DNA from: a virus
Strand: one strand, 5' to 3'
Virus record (IMG/VR): IMGVR_UViG_3300020020_000092
Coordinates: 1-41,285 of that record
DNA length: 41,285 bases
In this document: positions 38,950 to 41,285 of the stretch, one piece after another
Numbering within the stretch: position 1 is the stretch's first letter
Layout: every line of letters begins with the position of its first letter
Program-made: the position numbers and the translations under genes
Notes under the pieces: model-generated
Told to the model about the DNA's origin: nothing
The model's input: the letters and a program-made list of their open reading frames with translations, nothing else
The model's database searches: none

Positions 38950-39114
38950 CTTTTTGCGGTGGTTTGGGGATCCGGTTCGGGCCAATATGGGGACGGGCGG
39001 GGCCGGGAGGGTCGAGGGTTCAGTCCCGACCGTCCCAGCGGGGTAGCGGATAATGTGTGAGGGTATTGCGCCCGTCCCGGCAACAGGGACGACAGAAATG
39101 GGCGCAGGGGAGAT

Positions 39115-39483
39115 TTAGGCTTTCATTTTGAACGAGATCACGCGGCCGGATGACGACGCATGCAAGAAATCCCCCGGCTGGATTCGACCACCGGCTTGTA
39201 ACTCCACAATGTCGCCGTGTGACCGCATCAGGTCGCCCGTGATCATTTGCACGTTGATGCTGTCCCCTTTATCACCGGCGTCCAGTGCAATGCCGACGAC
39301 GGTGCCCTCATGTAATTCTCCGTTATGTGCAACTGTCATCCGCTCCCCCAGTTTGGGGGTGTGTGGATTGGGCCATTCGACAGCTTCGTTCAACAGAGGA
39401 GCAAGTTCCGGCGTAGCTGTCGGCTTCACCAATCCGGCTCCCACGGCAGCGGCAATACTCCCCAGAAATCCACGACGATTCAT
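39115..39483 (-). CDS. Tat-leader protein, 122 aa
   Basis: On the minus strand. Starts at 39483 (ATGA overlap with the gene upstream), with GGGGGTGG before it; longer in-frame ORFs upstream would lie inside the previous gene. MNRRGFLGSIAAAVGAGL is a twin-arginine leader (RRxFL plus hydrophobic core), rare in phage proteins. The mature part is beta-rich (MTVAHNGELHEGTVVGIALD, INVQMITG, GRIQPGDFLHASSSG). Could be an exported accessory or lysogenic-conversion protein. Function unknown. Confidence 0.65.
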   Translation of the reverse strand: MNRRGFLGSIAAAVGAGLVKPTATPELAPLLNEAVEWPNPHTPKLGERMTVAHNGELHEGTVVGIALDAGDKGDSINVQMITGDLMRSHGDIVELQAGGRIQPGDFLHASSSGRVISFKMKA

Positions 39484-39746
39484 GGCCACCCCCATCCCAA
39501 ATGCAGTGTCAACACAACCAGTCCCGCTCGAAGCAACCAACGGAACACGCGTTTCTTTCCCGTCATGTTGCCTTTCACGCCCAGCCATTTCCAGATGTGT
39601 TCGCTTAACGTGGTGACGCCGCCCTTCCGCGCCGCCAGCAATTCGATGATGACAAACGACACCAACCAGATAATCCACAGCCAGGCCCAGATGCTGAACA
39701 CGGCGGCGTCTTGAATAATGTGTCCTTCGCAATCAGGATGCATCAT
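39480..39746 (-). CDS. Two-pass membrane protein (holin-like), 88 aa
   Basis: Two hydrophobic segments: residues ~14-38 (AAVFSIWAWLWIIWLVSFVIIELL) and ~68-86 (VFRWLLRAGLVVLTLHLGW). The segment ELLAARKGGVTTLSEHIWKWLGV between them resembles small phage membrane proteins carrying a TLSEH-W motif, some labelled as putative holins. It overlaps neighbours on both sides by ATGA-type junctions, so the minus-strand genes form one operon. Confidence 0.6.
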   Translation of the reverse strand: MMHPDCEGHIIQDAAVFSIWAWLWIIWLVSFVIIELLAARKGGVTTLSEHIWKWLGVKGNMTGKKRVFRWLLRAGLVVLTLHLGWGWP

Positions 39747-40723
39747 GACTTCTTATCTCCTCTGGGGTGGGCCTCCGGCTCGTCAGGGGGTGCAACACGT
39801 AGCGTCCTGACGAGTTGCGTGACTTCTTCGAGCACTATGCGTGCTGACTCGCCACCGTGGATCGCCAACCACCCGCGCAGGATGGCGTATCCCGGCTTCT
39901 GTATCTCCGCTTCTACGCAATCGAGTAGGGGCGGCTCGTCAGGGGGCGGGGAGGCCAACGCCTGACGCTTGACGTTCGCAGCGAATGCCCTAAGCCATGA
40001 GCGCAGATGATCGCGGCCGGTAGGCATCAACGGACGGCCAAGTTGATACTCCAACTCGTCCATCCAGAAATCCTCGTTGCGTACGCCGGCAGGGGGTGCC
40101 GCGCAGTCGGCACACCACGCTTCTAGTCCGTGATTGCACGGGACACGCGACGGGGGCGGCTCGTCAGGGGGTGCTCCGAGATGCGACGGCGTGCCGAGAT
40201 GCGTCGGGCATTCACCATCTACACACGCTCGGCAGGGAGGCTCGTCAGGGGCGGGCCTCCTACGAGGAATCGGTCGTCCATTTCCGGCAGCTTGTTGAAG
40301 TTCATGGCTACGAACACTCAAGGCTTCACGGCGCTCAGCCTCATTTTGGGGCGGCTCGTCAGGGGGCGCGGGAGCGGATCGCATTACCGCCGACAGAATC
40401 AGCGTGGCCTCGTTCTCCTCAATCGCTTTCGCCGCGTTCTGTAAGGCTCGCCATGGCGCCGCCGCCGCTGTATTTACGCCATCGGCTGGTGATGAATAGA
40501 ACCCACGCACGAATGCAGCGGCTCGACGGACAATAGCCTGTGCCTCTACCGATTTGACAGGAGGCGAGGAGGCGAGTAAAGTCACCGCCCCCACAATACG
40601 CGGAAGACAGCTTCCACACGCACCATCTGGCCGATGGGGGCACCGCTTGCGTTCGGTGATGTTCGCCATAATAGCCGTCGCCTCTACGATCCGCTGAGAG
40701 ACGGGGCGATCCTGTTCATTCAT
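39743..40723 (-). CDS. Modular protein with five PDEP linkers, 326 aa
   Basis: Starts at 40723 with GGAG 7 nt upstream. Five P-x-PDEP/PPDEPP linkers separate short modules. Several are Cys/His-rich and could bind zinc (CPHRPDGACGSC at ~28-39; CRACVDGECPTH; CNHGLEAWCADC). Two others are helical (FWMDELEYQLGRPLMPTGRDHL; EAEIQKPGYAILRGWLAIHGG). Each linker is encoded by an exact GGCTCGTCAGGGG (plus-strand sense). The pattern suggests growth by repeat-mediated insertion of small modules. No overall family is recognised. Confidence 0.6.
   Translation of the reverse strand: MNEQDRPVSQRIVEATAIMANITERKRCPHRPDGACGSCLPRIVGAVTLLASSPPVKSVEAQAIVRRAAAFVRGFYSSPADGVNTAAAAPWRALQNAAKAIEENEATLILSAVMRSAPAPPDEPPQNEAERREALSVRSHELQQAAGNGRPIPRRRPAPDEPPCRACVDGECPTHLGTPSHLGAPPDEPPPSRVPCNHGLEAWCADCAAPPAGVRNEDFWMDELEYQLGRPLMPTGRDHLRSWLRAFAANVKRQALASPPPDEPPLLDCVEAEIQKPGYAILRGWLAIHGGESARIVLEEVTQLVRTLRVAPPDEPEAHPRGDKKS
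39777..40365 (-). repeat. Five dispersed copies of GGCTCGTCAGGGG
   Basis: Identical 13-mers (written in plus sense) at 39777-39789, 39933-39945, 40158-40170, 40239-40251 and 40353-40365. They all code for PDEP-type linkers in the same frame. Spacings of 156, 225, 81 and 114 nt are all multiples of three, so recombination between copies would keep the frame. Confidence 0.85.
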
Positions 40724-41285
40724 TTTTTTCTCCGCTTTACAATCCGAATGGACATGCGGACGGGCCGCGTCAATTCCTCATCCGTTTTATACAGTCCCGC
40801 CTTCTTGATGATCTCCCGAATGTAATCCGATAGTGTCCAGGCCGTCGCATTGCCGTGATGCGGTCCTGTTTTCGTAACAACACGCTTGGCGATATCCAGA
40901 ATCGTCAGATCCTGCATGATGCGCCCGACCGTGGCCACGGGATACCGTGACTTTGCATGAATGTCTGCCGTCGTCATGGTATCGCTGGCCGTGGGACACG
41001 TCAACAGGATGTGTCGCAAGATATCTTCCGTCCGCTGGGGAATCGTATCCAGCATCACCTTTTTCGCGAGCCGATATTCTTCTTTCCCAACGACGGTGCG
41101 TTGCCGGACGAGCGCGAGCGATTGGACGAGTTTCGCGAGTTGTTTACCGAGTCGGCTTCCGACTTCAGCACTTGGGCGAGACGTGATGATGTCGTTTCGG
41201 TAAGTGTCGCGAGTGACTGTGCCACGCATGCGAGCCCCGAAACGCGCAAGTGCAATGATTTGCGTTCGGATGGCATCGGGGATCG
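40720..41285 (-). CDS. C-terminal part of a probable replication/AAA+-type protein (partial)
   Basis: Open to the right edge; ATG at 41229 is probably internal, because the frame continues upstream as PDAIRTQIIALARFGARMRG. Elements such as SRPSAEVGSRLGKQLAKLVQSLALVR and EYRLAKKVMLDTIPQRTEDILRHIL resemble the helical C-terminal lid of ATPase/helicase-type phage proteins. The last ~75 residues look like a winged helix (TTADIHAKSRYPVATVGRIMQDLTILDIAKRV). Overlaps the next gene by 4 nt (ATGA). The catalytic part lies outside the window, so the function remains inference. Confidence 0.55.
   Translation of the reverse strand, partial: IPDAIRTQIIALARFGARMRGTVTRDTYRNDIITSRPSAEVGSRLGKQLAKLVQSLALVRQRTVVGKEEYRLAKKVMLDTIPQRTEDILRHILLTCPTASDTMTTADIHAKSRYPVATVGRIMQDLTILDIAKRVVTKTGPHHGNATAWTLSDYIREIIKKAGLYKTDEELTRPVRMSIRIVKRRKK

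Larger units (their letters stand above)
38777..39114. other. Non-coding convergent junction with hairpins and direct repeats
   Basis: About 340 bases between converging gene runs with no credible gene. Contents: hairpin CCCCGGG/CCCGGGG (38786-38811); CGTCCC/GGGACG hairpin with 3-nt loop (38857-38871); a 47-nt element closed by GGGACGG/CCGTCCC (38990-39036) with an internal GGTCG/CGACC stem; a second CGTCCC/GGGACG hairpin with 7-nt loop (39073-39091); and direct repeats CGAAACTAAGGG (38825, 38937). Three hairpins share one arm, so the arms can also pair with each other. A bidirectional termination zone, protein-binding array or origin/attachment element are all possible. Confidence 0.55.

Noticed and set aside
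38990-39036. tRNA gene
   Set aside because: Only 47 nt between acceptor-like strands, no D-arm or anticodon arm, and the T-arm has a bulge. Kept only as a possible attachment-site remnant.
38709-39083. 124-codon minus-strand frame and 60-codon plus-strand frame in the convergent junction
   Set aside because: Pro/Arg/Gly-rich low-information sequence running through hairpins and direct repeats. No ribosome sites, and one overlaps a real gene.
39777-40365. CRISPR-like array from five identical 13-mers
   Set aside because: Repeats are too short, spacing is irregular (81-225 nt), all are in frame inside a coding gene, and no cas genes are present.

Overview
The window is 41 kb of a tailed double-stranded DNA bacteriophage (Caudoviricetes) or prophage, with a non-contractile long tail (siphovirus type). 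Evidence: one tightly packed plus-strand run of virion genes includes a large terminase, a portal, an XkdF-like protease/scaffold pair, a decoration protein, an HK97-type major capsid protein, head-tail connectors, two tail-tube paralogues, a frameshifting tail chaperone pair and a 1698-residue tape measure. No sheath gene is seen. The DNA is GC-rich with strong G/C third-position bias. Lipobox, Sec and Tat-like leaders suggest a diderm host, but no specific host can be named. The left edge lies inside an operon and the right edge inside a minus-strand gene, so the genome continues on both sides.

Layout. (1) 1-1.65 kb: tiny early-type genes (ribbon-helix-helix-like and zinc-knuckle proteins, one overlapping membrane peptide). 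(2) 1.8-10.7 kb: an accessory structural block with secreted/lipoprotein-like proteins, a small-terminase-like zinc protein, a glycine-rich adhesin-like protein, a beta-helix protein split by a short indel, a W-x-x-x-T-P repeat protein of about 20 units and small conserved virion proteins. (3) 10.7-13.9 kb: TerL and portal. (4) 13.9-14.1 kb: a compact regulatory cassette with an inverted repeat over a -35 box, a good sigma70-type promoter, a ~100-nt leader/ncRNA and a strong intrinsic terminator, directly before the head genes. (5) 14.1-20.8 kb: head, connector and tail-tube genes. (6) 20.9-32 kb: tail chaperones with a CCCAAAC slippery heptamer, tape measure, tail hub with an inserted domain, and a large fibre with an S74 self-processing chaperone. 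(7) 32-38.8 kb: lysis and cell-envelope block: small membrane proteins, a GH108-type endolysin, a papain-like cysteine peptidase and two glycosidase/appendage proteins. (8) 38.78-39.11 kb: a non-coding convergent junction full of GC hairpins built from one shared arm. (9) 39.1-41.3 kb, minus strand: a Tat-leader protein, a holin-like membrane protein, a protein with five PDEP linkers (a 13-bp DNA repeat) and the C-terminus of a probable replication-type protein.

Most plus-strand genes are translationally coupled (ATGA, GTGA or TAATG overlaps, or gaps under 25 nt) and have clear Shine-Dalgarno sites. The strongest candidates for something not yet described are the 13.9-14.1 kb RNA/terminator switch, the export signals on several phage proteins including the S74 fibre, the repeat-hairpin junction at 38.8-39.1 kb, and the peptidase plus glycosidase block behind the endolysin.
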